This document shows positions 39,784-47,520 of a DNA stretch of 64,000 nt, piece by piece; positions within the stretch are counted from its first letter, which is position 1; every line of letters begins with the position of its first letter. Source of the DNA: JBJMLO01 sp045805265 (GTDB lineage Bacteria > Actinomycetota > UBA4738 > JACQTL01); the NCBI GenBank assembly GCA_045805265.1, contig JBJMLO010000007.1, positions 1-64,000 on the forward strand, given 5' to 3'. Made by a program: the position numbers and the translations under genes. Below the pieces are notes generated by a model, which ran no database searches, was not told the DNA's origin, and was given only the letters and a program-made list of their open reading frames with translations.

Positions 39784-40542
39784 ATGGCGACAGTGGATTT
39801 CCCTCCCGAACACCTCCCATTGGTAGTGGCCCATCGTGGTGCATCCGCGACTTTTCCGGAGAACACGCTCGGCGCGTTCGACGCCGCAGTGGCCGCGGGC
39901 GCGCCGGCGGTGGAGTTCGACGTCCGCTTGTCGGCGGACGGCGTCGCGGTGGTCGTCCACGACGCGGACGTGGCCAGGGTGGCCGGGGTGCCCGGCCTCG
40001 TCCACGAGCTGACTCTGGCCGAGCTCCGCCGGCTGGACGTCCGGGGCGGGCGCATCCCGACGCTGCGCGAGGTGCTGGACCTCCTGTCCGGGCGGACCGG
40101 GCTCGACATCGAGATCAAGAACATCCCGGGTGAGCCGGCCTTCGACTCGCCGCGCGAAGCTGTGCTGGAGGCCTGCCTGCGCGAGCTGGACGCCTCGTCC
40201 TTCTCGGGACCGGTGCTGGTGACCTCGTTCAACTGGCTGACGATCGAGCGGTGCCGGGAGCTGGCCCCCGACCTCCCCACCGGGTTCCTGACGATCGCGG
40301 CGATGGACCCCCGCACCGCACTGGTGTACGCGCGCGACGCCGGCCACCGGTGGGTGCTCCCCCAGGTGGACGCGGTGCTGGAGGGAGGAGCGGCGTTCGT
40401 GGACGAGGTCCACGGGGCCGGCCTGCTGGCCGGGACGTGGGTCGTGGACGACGCCGAGCGCATGGGCCGGCTGTTCGCGATGGGCGTGGACGCGGTGGCG
40501 ACGAACGACCCGGCCCTGGGGGTGCGGGTTCGGTCCGGATAG
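39784..40542 (+). CDS. glycerophosphodiester phosphodiesterase
   Basis: A 252-residue GDPD-family TIM barrel: VVAHRGASATFPENT holds H17, R18 and E26; PAVEFDVRLSADGVAVVVHD holds E44, D46 and H59, the metal and catalytic set. It cleaves glycerophosphodiesters to glycerol-3-phosphate and an alcohol. No signal peptide, so cytosolic. Converges on sigF, 6 bases between stops. Confidence 0.9.
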   Translation: MATVDFPPEHLPLVVAHRGASATFPENTLGAFDAAVAAGAPAVEFDVRLSADGVAVVVHDADVARVAGVPGLVHELTLAELRRLDVRGGRIPTLREVLDLLSGRTGLDIEIKNIPGEPAFDSPREAVLEACLRELDASSFSGPVLVTSFNWLTIERCRELAPDLPTGFLTIAAMDPRTALVYARDAGHRWVLPQVDAVLEGGAAFVDEVHGAGLLAGTWVVDDAERMGRLFAMGVDAVATNDPALGVRVRSG

Positions 40543-40548
40543 GTTCCC

Positions 40549-41298
40549 CTACCCCTGCAGTCCCTGGCGCAGCGAGGCCAGGGTCTTGGCCAGGAGCCGC
40601 GACACGTGCATCTGGGAGATCCCGAGCTTCTCGGCGATCTCGCTCTGGGTCATCCCCTTGAAGAACCGGAGGTAGAGCATGGTTCGCTCGCGGGGCGGCA
40701 GCTCGTCGAGCAGCGGCGTGAGGCTGGTCCGGTACTCCAGCAGCTCGATCGTCTCGTCCTCCGAGCCGATCTGGTCGCGCAACGCCAGGTCGTCGTCGCC
40801 GGAGGGGGCGTCGAGCGACGTGAGGGTGTAGGCGTGCGCGGATTCGAGGCCCTCCAGGACCTCGTCCTCGGTGGTGCCGGCGGCCTGGGCCATCTCGCTC
40901 ACGGTCGGGGCCCGCCCGAGCTCCTGGGCGAGCTTTCCCGTGATCTCGCCCAGCTGGAGGTTGAGCTCCTGCAGGCGACGGGGGACGCGCACCGCCCATC
41001 CCTTGTCCCGGAAGTGCCGCTTGAGCTCTCCGACGATGGTGGGTGTGGCGTAGGTGGAGAACTCGACGGCGCGGTCGGGATCGAACCGGTCGACCGCCTT
41101 GATCAGGCCGATGGTGGCCACCTGCACCAAGTCCTCGAGCGGCTCGCCCCGCCCCGCGAAACGGCGGGCCAGGTATTCGACCAGCCCCAGGTGGGCCTCG
41201 ATGAGCTCCTGGCGGACGTCGCCATCCCCGCTCTCCCGGAATTGCCGGAACAGCTCCTTGACGTGGTCGCGGTCAGGCACCCCCCGCCGAACGGTCAA
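40549..41298 (-). CDS. sigF: SigB/SigF-family RNA polymerase sigma factor
   Basis: A 249-residue alternative sigma of the SigB/F/G group: region 2 LVEYLARRFAGRGEPLEDLV, then IGLIKAVDRFDPDRAVEFST and YATPTIVGELKRHFRDKGWA (core binding and -10 recognition), region 3 QELGRAPTVSEMAQAAG, region 4 LPPRERTMLYLRFFKGMTQS, then EIAEKLGISQMHVSRLL. It controls the general stress regulon. TTG 41298 is used as start, with GTG at about 41280 possible. It follows its rsbW-like gene after 2 bases. Confidence 0.9.
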   Translation of the reverse strand: MTVRRGVPDRDHVKELFRQFRESGDGDVRQELIEAHLGLVEYLARRFAGRGEPLEDLVQVATIGLIKAVDRFDPDRAVEFSTYATPTIVGELKRHFRDKGWAVRVPRRLQELNLQLGEITGKLAQELGRAPTVSEMAQAAGTTEDEVLEGLESAHAYTLTSLDAPSGDDDLALRDQIGSEDETIELLEYRTSLTPLLDELPPRERTMLYLRFFKGMTQSEIAEKLGISQMHVSRLLAKTLASLRQGLQG

Positions 41299-41300
41299 GC

Positions 41301-41675
41301 TCAGCCTCCCGTCCGTGCGACGACCAGCTCCAGCGAGGCCCTTCCGTCCGCCATCTCGGGGCGGATGTCGCTGGCGATCGCCTCCAGGATCACCCGCGAC
41401 CAGTCGGACAGCAGTTCCTTGCCGGTCCGCCGGGGCCCCTCCGCGGAGGCGACGATGCCGATGCCGGCCTCCGCCGGGCGGAGCTCCATGGTGATGCGCG
41501 TCGGGCCCTCCGTGACCGCCATGAGCCGCGAGCAGACCTCGTCCACCACGATCTGCAGCTCGGTGATGCGATCGATGGGAAAGTCCAGCCGGGCGGCCAG
41601 CGCCGACGCGGCGGCCCGCAGGAGCACGACGTGGGCGGTGTCGGCCGGGATTCGGACCGTGACCGTTTCGGACAT
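41301..41675 (-). CDS. rsbW: RsbW-family anti-sigma factor with a degenerate ATP site
   Basis: A 124-residue GHKL-fold anti-sigma gene directly before sigF, so it should bind and hold back SigF. The N-box, normally E-x-x-x-N-A-x-x-H, reads VVDEVCSRLMAVTE: the Glu is kept but the Asn is replaced. The G1 DxGxG and G2 GxGL motifs are not visible either. It may not bind ATP or act as a kinase; control could then run through protein exchange only. This is the usual partner arrangement despite the loss. Confidence 0.8.
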   Translation of the reverse strand: MSETVTVRIPADTAHVVLLRAAASALAARLDFPIDRITELQIVVDEVCSRLMAVTEGPTRITMELRPAEAGIGIVASAEGPRRTGKELLSDWSRVILEAIASDIRPEMADGRASLELVVARTGG

Positions 41676-41736
41676 CTCGGGAATTCTACTGAGGGTGGGG
41701 CGAGCGCGGTTTCGGGGCAGCGAAACGCCGCGCCGG

Positions 41737-41742
41737 TACCAT
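41737..41742 (+). promoter_or_regulatory. TACCAT -10 box, leaderless start
   Basis: TACCAT ends 8 bases before GTG 41751, with no ribosome-binding site in between. Confidence 0.35.
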
Positions 41743-41750
41743 CGACCCTC

Positions 41751-42146
41751 GTGCTTCGGAAGCGACGGATCCCGCCCGAGCTGGAGGACGCGCACGCCTC
41801 GTTCGGCGAGGCGCTCGGCCACGTGGAACGGGCGAAGGAACACCTCGTCTCGGCCGTGCCCAGCGCCAGGGCGCCCGGCCGTCCCCTCGCCGAGGCGCTG
41901 GTCGAATACGAGGACGGGCTGGCCTCGGCGGCCGAGGCCATGCCCGGGTGGCGGCGGCCGGAGATCGAGGCGGAATGGTCGGCCTGCCGGTCGGCACTCG
42001 AGGAGGCGAGGGGCGCGGCCGAGGGGTTCCGCCTGCAGACGCCGGAGCTCCCCTTCGACGCGCTGATGTTCGCGCTGCAGGACCTCATGGTCCCGCTGGA
42101 GGCCTTCGAGGTGGCGGCGTCGCGGTGGCGGAGGCTGCGCCTGTGA
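41751..42146 (+). CDS. all-helical protein of unknown function
   Basis: A 131-residue protein from GTG 41751, predicted helical throughout (ELEDAHASFGEALGHVERAK, PLAEALVEYEDGLASAAEAM, ACRSALEEARGAAEGFRLQT), acidic in the middle and with a basic end RWRRLRL. It has no Cys pair or membrane helix. It might be a small bundle or scaffold. Third-codon GC is strong, so it is coding. Divergent from the rsbW-sigF operon. Confidence 0.65.
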   Translation: MLRKRRIPPELEDAHASFGEALGHVERAKEHLVSAVPSARAPGRPLAEALVEYEDGLASAAEAMPGWRRPEIEAEWSACRSALEEARGAAEGFRLQTPELPFDALMFALQDLMVPLEAFEVAASRWRRLRL

Positions 42147-42150
42147 CGGC

Positions 42151-42687
42151 TCAGACGTCGAGCGATTCCTGGCCGGTCGCCACGTCGTAGCGCAGGCGGC
42201 CGTCGACGACGCGCGAGAGGTCCCACCGGCGGTGGGGCTCCAGCCGGGGGCCGTCCATCACGTGGACGACCTCGCACCCGGCCACATCGAGCGCGTCCGC
42301 GATCATCCGCCGGTGGCACCTCCACCACACCGACTCGGCGCACATGACGGCCGTGGGCTCCGTCGCGGCGGCGGCCGTCAGCCCCTCGAGCGCCGCTTCG
42401 AACTCCGGCGTGTCCATGTGGTCGGCGTACCCCCGGAACGCCTCCACGCGGAGCGCGGTGTGCGGCGAGTCCGGCCGGGGCCTCCGGAACCCGCCCAGAT
42501 CGTGCCCCCACCACTCGTAGGCGATGCCGTGCTCCGGCAGCGCGGCGGCGAGCGCATCGCGCGAGAAGTGCGGGTGCCGCCGGGAGCCCGGCGCCGTCCG
42601 GACGTCGATCAGCCGGCGGATGCCCGCCCATCCCAGTAGGTCGAGGAACGCGGCAAGCGGCCGGGCTCCGTGGCCGATCGTGAACAC
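42151..42687 (-). CDS. DUF488-family protein
   Basis: A DUF488 protein (about 178 residues): VFTIGHGARPLAAFLDLLGW opens the domain, RRLIDVRTAPGSRRHPHFSR and VMCAESVWWRCHRRMIADAL follow in the usual order. The E-x-x-W-x-C-H-R motif is the family hallmark. The role is unknown; a nucleotide or metal-related function is sometimes proposed. GTG 42687 begins the domain; a TTG at 42774 would add 29 low-complexity residues and overlap the neighbour, so I prefer the shorter form. Confidence 0.8.
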   Translation of the reverse strand: MFTIGHGARPLAAFLDLLGWAGIRRLIDVRTAPGSRRHPHFSRDALAAALPEHGIAYEWWGHDLGGFRRPRPDSPHTALRVEAFRGYADHMDTPEFEAALEGLTAAAATEPTAVMCAESVWWRCHRRMIADALDVAGCEVVHVMDGPRLEPHRRWDLSRVVDGRLRYDVATGQESLDV

Positions 42688-42733
42688 GCGGGGGCCGCGC
42701 CGGTCGCGCCGCCCCCCCGTGCCGGCGGCGTCG

Positions 42734-44440
42734 CTACCGACGGGCGTATTCGATGAACTGGAGGTACTTCCCAAGCGGCGGATAGACCTCCCGCATGTCG
42801 GTCCACACGAGGTTGGCCTTGCCGTCGGACCCGTAGGCGAGCGAGATGTAATCGCCGTGGAACCGGGTGCAGGCCGGGCATCCCACGGCGTGCGCCCGGA
42901 AGAACACGGAGTTGCGGGTGTGCGACAGGGCCGTCGAGGCCCGGTGCTCGACGAACGCCGTGCCTCCGGGCGGGCTCACCGCGTAGGTGGCGCCGTGCCG
43001 CCGGAAGGTCGGCGTGTACCGCCGGTCGTTGTACAGGACGCCCACGTCGCCGTTCGTCGGGTTGACGTCGACCGCCGGGAACCACTGGTCGTTGCCGATC
43101 TGCCCCCGGTCCGGCGAGTTCACGCGGAGCGGTCCCCGCCACGGGGCCGTCGCGCTGGGCTTGACCATGAGGAAGACGTCCAGCTCGGTCTTCGGGTTCG
43201 CCGAGTCGTGGACGCCGTTGCGGTTGTCGGCGAACGTCAGGTACAGCCGACCGTTCGACGTCGGGTCGGCCACGAACCCCTCGGTGAAGGGGACCCGCAT
43301 CTGCTGGTTCGTCAGCGTCTGCCGCCCGTTGACGTTGCGGGGCATGTCGCGGCTGCCGTCCTCGAGGCCGACCACGAACTCCGGTTGGCTCCAGGTCGCC
43401 CCGCCGTCACCGGAGTGCACGACGAGGTACTGGTCGTCGAATTGCTCCCGGGACTCCGACAGGGCCAGGTTCTGGTCGTTGATGAACGCCACGGAGACCG
43501 TGCCGTCCGGAGCGACGGTCGGGACCGAGAACTGGTTGTCGTTGCACGCCCCCGCGCGCTCGGCGACCACGAACGTGCACAGCGCGGGGTTGGTGCCCGA
43601 GATCTCCTGGGGGTCGCTCCAGGTGAAGCCACCGTCCGTGGAATGGGCCTCGTCGATGGGGGCCTGGGGCAGGACCCCATCCTGTGGCTCCACTCCGCCC
43701 TCGTCGTTCGCCCTGGAGCTGCCGAAGAACGCGGTCCACGTGATGTAGGAGGTGCCGTAGTGCGGCGAGGACGGGTTGTTGTCGGTGGTGATCCACTCCT
43801 TGTCGTTGAACGGGTTGTCGCACCCGCCGCCGGAGGCCACCTGGACGACGGTGTTCCACTTCCTTCCGCCGTCCTGGGAGACGGAGGCCACGACGTCGCC
43901 GTCACAGAGGTTGTTGAGGTAGTTCAGCGAGGCGTGGATCACCGTGTGGTGCTTCCGGTCGAACGAGGTCACGGGATCCGAGCCCGTCCGCTTGTTCTGC
44001 CCGGGCGCCTCGACCGACATGTCGCCGCTGTACCACGTCTTGCCGGCGTTGAACGAGGTGTAGAAGGCGTCGCAGCACTGGTCGTAGTCGTTCGAGGAAG
44101 CGACCATGTGATTGGGGTTCGTCGGGTCGACCGCGATGTGTGGCTCGTTGTTCGGCAGGATGGTGTCGCAGTCCAGCCGGAGATTCGCCGCGCCGGCTGT
44201 GTTGTCGGTCTTGCACTGGATCTCCGAGGGGCTGTCGCCGTCGTTCAGCGAGGGGACCTGCGAGTCGTGCTGCTTCCGGGCGGCGATCGCCCCCTCGAGC
44301 GCCAGCGGCCGGAAGTGCCCGCGGGCGGGCCGGACCGAGCTCACCCCGGAGCTCGAGGATCGGCCCGATGCGTTGGCCCACTGCCCCGCCGCGAGCGACA
44401 CTGCCGCGACCACCACGAGCACGATGCGCGCGTTCCTCAT
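42734..44440 (-). CDS. secreted sialidase-like (BNR repeat) beta-propeller
   Basis: A 568-residue protein with a signal peptide (MRNARIVLVVVAAVSLAAGQ) and a propeller with Asp boxes SQDGGRKW, STDGGFTW and SGDGGATW. Relatives include exo-sialidases and photosystem-stability-like propellers. The catalytic Arg triad and Tyr of true sialidases cannot be assigned, so binding or another hydrolase role is possible. A Cys pair (YDQCCDAF) and several other cysteines fit an exported protein. GGGGAGGGG lies 6 bases before ATG 44440. Confidence 0.82.
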   Translation of the reverse strand: MRNARIVLVVVAAVSLAAGQWANASGRSSSSGVSSVRPARGHFRPLALEGAIAARKQHDSQVPSLNDGDSPSEIQCKTDNTAGAANLRLDCDTILPNNEPHIAVDPTNPNHMVASSNDYDQCCDAFYTSFNAGKTWYSGDMSVEAPGQNKRTGSDPVTSFDRKHHTVIHASLNYLNNLCDGDVVASVSQDGGRKWNTVVQVASGGGCDNPFNDKEWITTDNNPSSPHYGTSYITWTAFFGSSRANDEGGVEPQDGVLPQAPIDEAHSTDGGFTWSDPQEISGTNPALCTFVVAERAGACNDNQFSVPTVAPDGTVSVAFINDQNLALSESREQFDDQYLVVHSGDGGATWSQPEFVVGLEDGSRDMPRNVNGRQTLTNQQMRVPFTEGFVADPTSNGRLYLTFADNRNGVHDSANPKTELDVFLMVKPSATAPWRGPLRVNSPDRGQIGNDQWFPAVDVNPTNGDVGVLYNDRRYTPTFRRHGATYAVSPPGGTAFVEHRASTALSHTRNSVFFRAHAVGCPACTRFHGDYISLAYGSDGKANLVWTDMREVYPPLGKYLQFIEYARR

Positions 44441-44529
44441 TCGAACCCCTCCCCCGTCTCGACGACCGCGCAGGTATATCAGGTCGGACCTCGCATTGGT
44501 GGACGGGTTCCGGGTCGCGCGATTGGGAG

Positions 44530-45246
44530 TCAGCCGGACGCCCGGCCCGAGGGGGTCAGGCCGGCCCCCCGGAGCACGGAGCCGACCAGGAGCCGCACGT
44601 AGCGCTCGTCGTCGAGCGTCCGGCCCCGGCGGTCGACCGCGCGTCCGCCGGGCCCGACCAGCGCCACCAGCAGGGCGTTGGCGAAGCACGTGCCCAGGAC
44701 CTGCCGCCCCACCATGTCCGGCTCGGCGTTGGGCTCGATGCGCCCCAGTCGCTGCTCGGCGGCGACGTACCGGCGCACCGCGTTCAGGGCGCGGAGGGGA
44801 CCCCCGCCGCTGTGCTCCCAGACCGCCCGCTGCTCCTCCATCAGCTTCTGGTCGGAGAGCTGCGCGCCGACCATCGTCGCGATGCCCCGGTAGAAATTGA
44901 CGGCTTCGCGCGCGACCCCCTCCAGGTTTTCCCGGATGGATCCCCGTCCGGCCCGTTCCGGCAGCTCCTCGATCGTCACGAAGAACGACTCGAATTGATC
45001 GAACATCACCGCGTGGAGCAACGCGTGCTTGTCGGGGAAATAGCGGTAGATGCTGCCCTCCGAGCACCGGGCTCGCTCCGCGATCGCCCGGGTGGTCGCC
45101 GACAGGATCCCGCTTTCCGCGATCAGCTCGGCGGTGGCCCGCAGGATGTCGTCGCGGGTCACCCGTCGGGCAGCGGGGACGTCGGTCCCCACGCCGCCGG
45201 CATCGATCCCGCCCGACGCCGGCGGCGCGCCCGTCTCAGTGGCCAC
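44530..45246 (-). CDS. TetR-family transcription regulator
   Basis: A 238-residue TetR regulator: an unusual Gly/Ala-rich N-terminal stretch of about 28 residues, then the helix-turn-helix VTRDDILRATAELIAESGIL, followed by ATTRAIAERARCSEGSIYRY then FPDKHALL. The C-terminal ligand domain is typical in size. Its GTG start lies 11 bases inside the end of the DHA2 pump gene, so the two are one operon, pump first. It may repress the pump by binding the repeats at 46859-46894. Confidence 0.88.
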   Translation of the reverse strand: MATETGAPPASGGIDAGGVGTDVPAARRVTRDDILRATAELIAESGILSATTRAIAERARCSEGSIYRYFPDKHALLHAVMFDQFESFFVTIEELPERAGRGSIRENLEGVAREAVNFYRGIATMVGAQLSDQKLMEEQRAVWEHSGGGPLRALNAVRRYVAAEQRLGRIEPNAEPDMVGRQVLGTCFANALLVALVGPGGRAVDRRGRTLDDERYVRLLVGSVLRGAGLTPSGRASG

Positions 45247-46822
45247 TGGCTGCTCCCTGGGTCTCGCCGACGTGGCTCCGGACGAAGACCACGGAGACCA
45301 CCGAGCCGAGCAGCGCGAACCCGATCGCGATCAGGAGCCCAGCGTGCATCGCGTGGACGAAGGACCGGTGGGCCGCGTCGACGACGACGTGGATGGTCCG
45401 GGGCGAGGTGCCGGGCGGCGCGGCTTTGGGATCGATCGTCCCCGAGGCGGCCGCCGACCCGGCGCGGTCGACGATGCGGTGGGCCACGCCGGACGGCAAC
45501 CCGGCGCCGACCAGGTTCGTGACGAACGAGCTCTTGAATGCCGATGTGACCACCGCCCCCAGCAGGGCGATGCCGAACACCCCGCCGAGTTCCCTGCTGG
45601 TGTTCGTCGCGGCGGAGGCCACGCCGGCGCGCTGCACCGGGACGCTCGCCATCACCGCGGCCGTCATCGGTGACATGGTCGTGGCCATGCCGGCCCCCAT
45701 GACGATCATGGAGGGCAGGATGACCGTCAGGTACGACGAGTCCGGTTGCGAGCGCAGCACGAGCGCCAACCCCGCCGCCAGGGTCAGCGTCCCGAACGTC
45801 ATGAACCACCGGGAGCCGAACCGATCGGACAGCCGCCCGGCGACCGGCGCGATCAGCAGGATCATCACCGTGAACGGGAACAGCCGCACGCCCGCGCCGA
45901 CGGGGGAGTAGCCCCTGACGTTCTGCAGGTACAGCGACAGGAAGAAGGTCGATCCGAACAGCGCGAAGAACACCGAGGCGGCGACCACGTTGGCCGCCGC
46001 GAACGTCGGGATCCGGAAGAAGGACAGCGGGAGCATCGGATACTCCCGGCGGGACTCGATGACGAAGAACGTGGCGAGCAGCACGGCCGCCAGGCCGAAC
46101 GCGCCGAGGATCAGCCCGTCCGTCCATCCCCGGTCGTTGCCCTCGATGAGGGCGTAGACCAGGAAGAACAGGCCCGAGGTGGCCGTGGCGAGTCCCGGCG
46201 GGTCGAGCCGCCGCGACTGCGTCTGGTCCCGGGACTCCCGGACGACGATCAGGGCGAGCGTCGCGCCCACGATCCCGATCGGCACGTTGACGAAGAAGAT
46301 GCTCTGCCACGAGACGTGCTCGACCAGCCAGCCGCCGATCAGCGGGCCGATCGCGATGGCCAGGCCGGACATGGCCGCCCAGATGCCGATGGCCGCGCCG
46401 CGCTCCTTGCCGGTGAACGTCGCGGTGATGATCGACAGGGTCCCCGGCAACAGCATTGCCGCGCCCAGGCCCTGCACGGCCCGGAACGCGATGAGCTGCC
46501 CCAGGTCCTGCGACAGGCCACACGCGAGCGAGCCGAGAACGAAGACGCCCAGCCCGGTGAGGAAGAAGCGCTTGCGCCCGTACAGATCGCCCAGCGCGCC
46601 CCCCGTGAGCATGAACGACGCGAACGTGAGCGTGTAGGCGTCGATGATCCACTGGAGACCGGAGACGCCGGACCCCAGGTCGCGCTGGATCGTCGGCAGG
46701 GCCACGTTGACCACCAGGTTGTCGAGCATGGGCATGAACAGCCCGAAGACCATCGCCACGAGGACCCACCACCGCCGCCGGTCGGGCGCCTCCGGGGGCG
46801 CCGTCCGGAGCGTCTTCGCCAT
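45236..46822 (-). CDS. DHA2-family (EmrB/QacA) drug efflux MFS transporter
   Basis: A 528-residue, 14-helix drug:H+ antiporter. Motif D1 near LDNLVVNVALPTIQRDLGSG, motif A GGALGDLYGRKRFFLTG and motif C AIAIGPLIGGWLVEHVSWQ are visible. It should expel cationic or hydrophobic drugs. ATG 46822 with GAGGAGG 7-8 bases upstream. TetR gene downstream in the same operon; divergent from a MarR/DHA2 operon, with operator-like palindromes between. Confidence 0.9.
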   Translation of the reverse strand: MAKTLRTAPPEAPDRRRWWVLVAMVFGLFMPMLDNLVVNVALPTIQRDLGSGVSGLQWIIDAYTLTFASFMLTGGALGDLYGRKRFFLTGLGVFVLGSLACGLSQDLGQLIAFRAVQGLGAAMLLPGTLSIITATFTGKERGAAIGIWAAMSGLAIAIGPLIGGWLVEHVSWQSIFFVNVPIGIVGATLALIVVRESRDQTQSRRLDPPGLATATSGLFFLVYALIEGNDRGWTDGLILGAFGLAAVLLATFFVIESRREYPMLPLSFFRIPTFAAANVVAASVFFALFGSTFFLSLYLQNVRGYSPVGAGVRLFPFTVMILLIAPVAGRLSDRFGSRWFMTFGTLTLAAGLALVLRSQPDSSYLTVILPSMIVMGAGMATTMSPMTAAVMASVPVQRAGVASAATNTSRELGGVFGIALLGAVVTSAFKSSFVTNLVGAGLPSGVAHRIVDRAGSAAASGTIDPKAAPPGTSPRTIHVVVDAAHRSFVHAMHAGLLIAIGFALLGSVVSVVFVRSHVGETQGAASGH

Positions 46823-46858
46823 GCGTCCACCTCCTCGGTACACGGCTTTCGCCGGGTG

Positions 46859-46894
46859 TGAGTGAGCGCCCACTCATGGTGAGTGAACACTCAC
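46859..46894. promoter_or_regulatory. two GAGTG/CACTC palindromes in the divergent efflux promoter
   Basis: TGAGTG-N6-CACTCA (46859-46876) and GTGAGTG-AA-CACTCAC (46879-46894) share the half-site GAGTG. They lie directly upstream of the DHA2/TetR operon and 110 bases before marR. Palindromes of this form match TetR operators; MarR could also use them. Confidence 0.7.
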
Positions 46895-46968
46895 TCACTC
46901 GTCAAATCGGGCTTTGTCGGGGTCCAGGCTCGACGGTGTGGCATCCCTCACCGGGAGGTCCTCGTCGT

Positions 46969-46998
46969 TTGACGAAACATCTTCCGACCCGCAATACT
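46969..46998 (+). promoter_or_regulatory. marR promoter TTGACG-18-AATACT
   Basis: TTGACG (46969-46974) and AATACT (46993-46998) with an 18-base spacer. The start codon at 47005 is 6 bases after the -10, so the message is likely leaderless. Confidence 0.55.
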
Positions 46999-47004
46999 TG
47001 CGAT

Positions 47005-47520
47005 ATGCAATCTTCTCGAAGCGCAACCATTCCGGCCGTGCCAGCCCTCGAGGACGGGCTGCTCGAGCAGGCGGAGACCTTCGAGGCCCACTGGGCCGAG
47101 GTGTTCCGGTTCGTCCTCAACAAGAAGCTCCGCGCCGCCATGTACCACGGGCCCGAGGGGGAGCTCTCGCACTCCGAGATCGCCGCGATCACGGTGCTCG
47201 GCGACCGGGGCTTCCGGATGAGCGACCTCGCCTCCCGGCTGGGCTTCTCCGAGAGCTCCACCACCCGGCTCGTGGACAGATTGGTCGCGGCGGGCTTCGT
47301 CGAGCGGCAGGCCTCGCCGGAGGACCGGCGCTCGGTCACGGCCGCGCTGACCGGAGCCGGACGCCTGGCCCTCGCCAACATCCGGGCGGGCCGGCGGGAG
47401 TTCCTCAAGGACATCCTGGCGCCACTGCCGCCCGCGGAGCGGGCCGAGCTGGTCCGGCTGTTCGGGCGGGTGGCCGAGGAGCTCCGGTTGCGCGAGGACC
47501 AAGGGGAGGGGCGGCCATGA
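47005..47520 (+). CDS. MarR-family transcription regulator
   Basis: A 171-residue MarR regulator: dimer helices, then the winged helix HSEIAAITVLGDRGFRMSDL, ASRLGFSESSTTRLVDRLVA and GFVERQASPEDRRSVTAALT. It should regulate the DHA2 pump encoded right after it (ATGA overlap) and may sense the drug. ATG 47005 gives a usual length; no ribosome-binding site, in line with a leaderless start. Confidence 0.9.
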   Translation: MQSSRSATIPAVPALEDGLLEQAETFEAHWAEVFRFVLNKKLRAAMYHGPEGELSHSEIAAITVLGDRGFRMSDLASRLGFSESSTTRLVDRLVAAGFVERQASPEDRRSVTAALTGAGRLALANIRAGRREFLKDILAPLPPAERAELVRLFGRVAEELRLREDQGEGRP

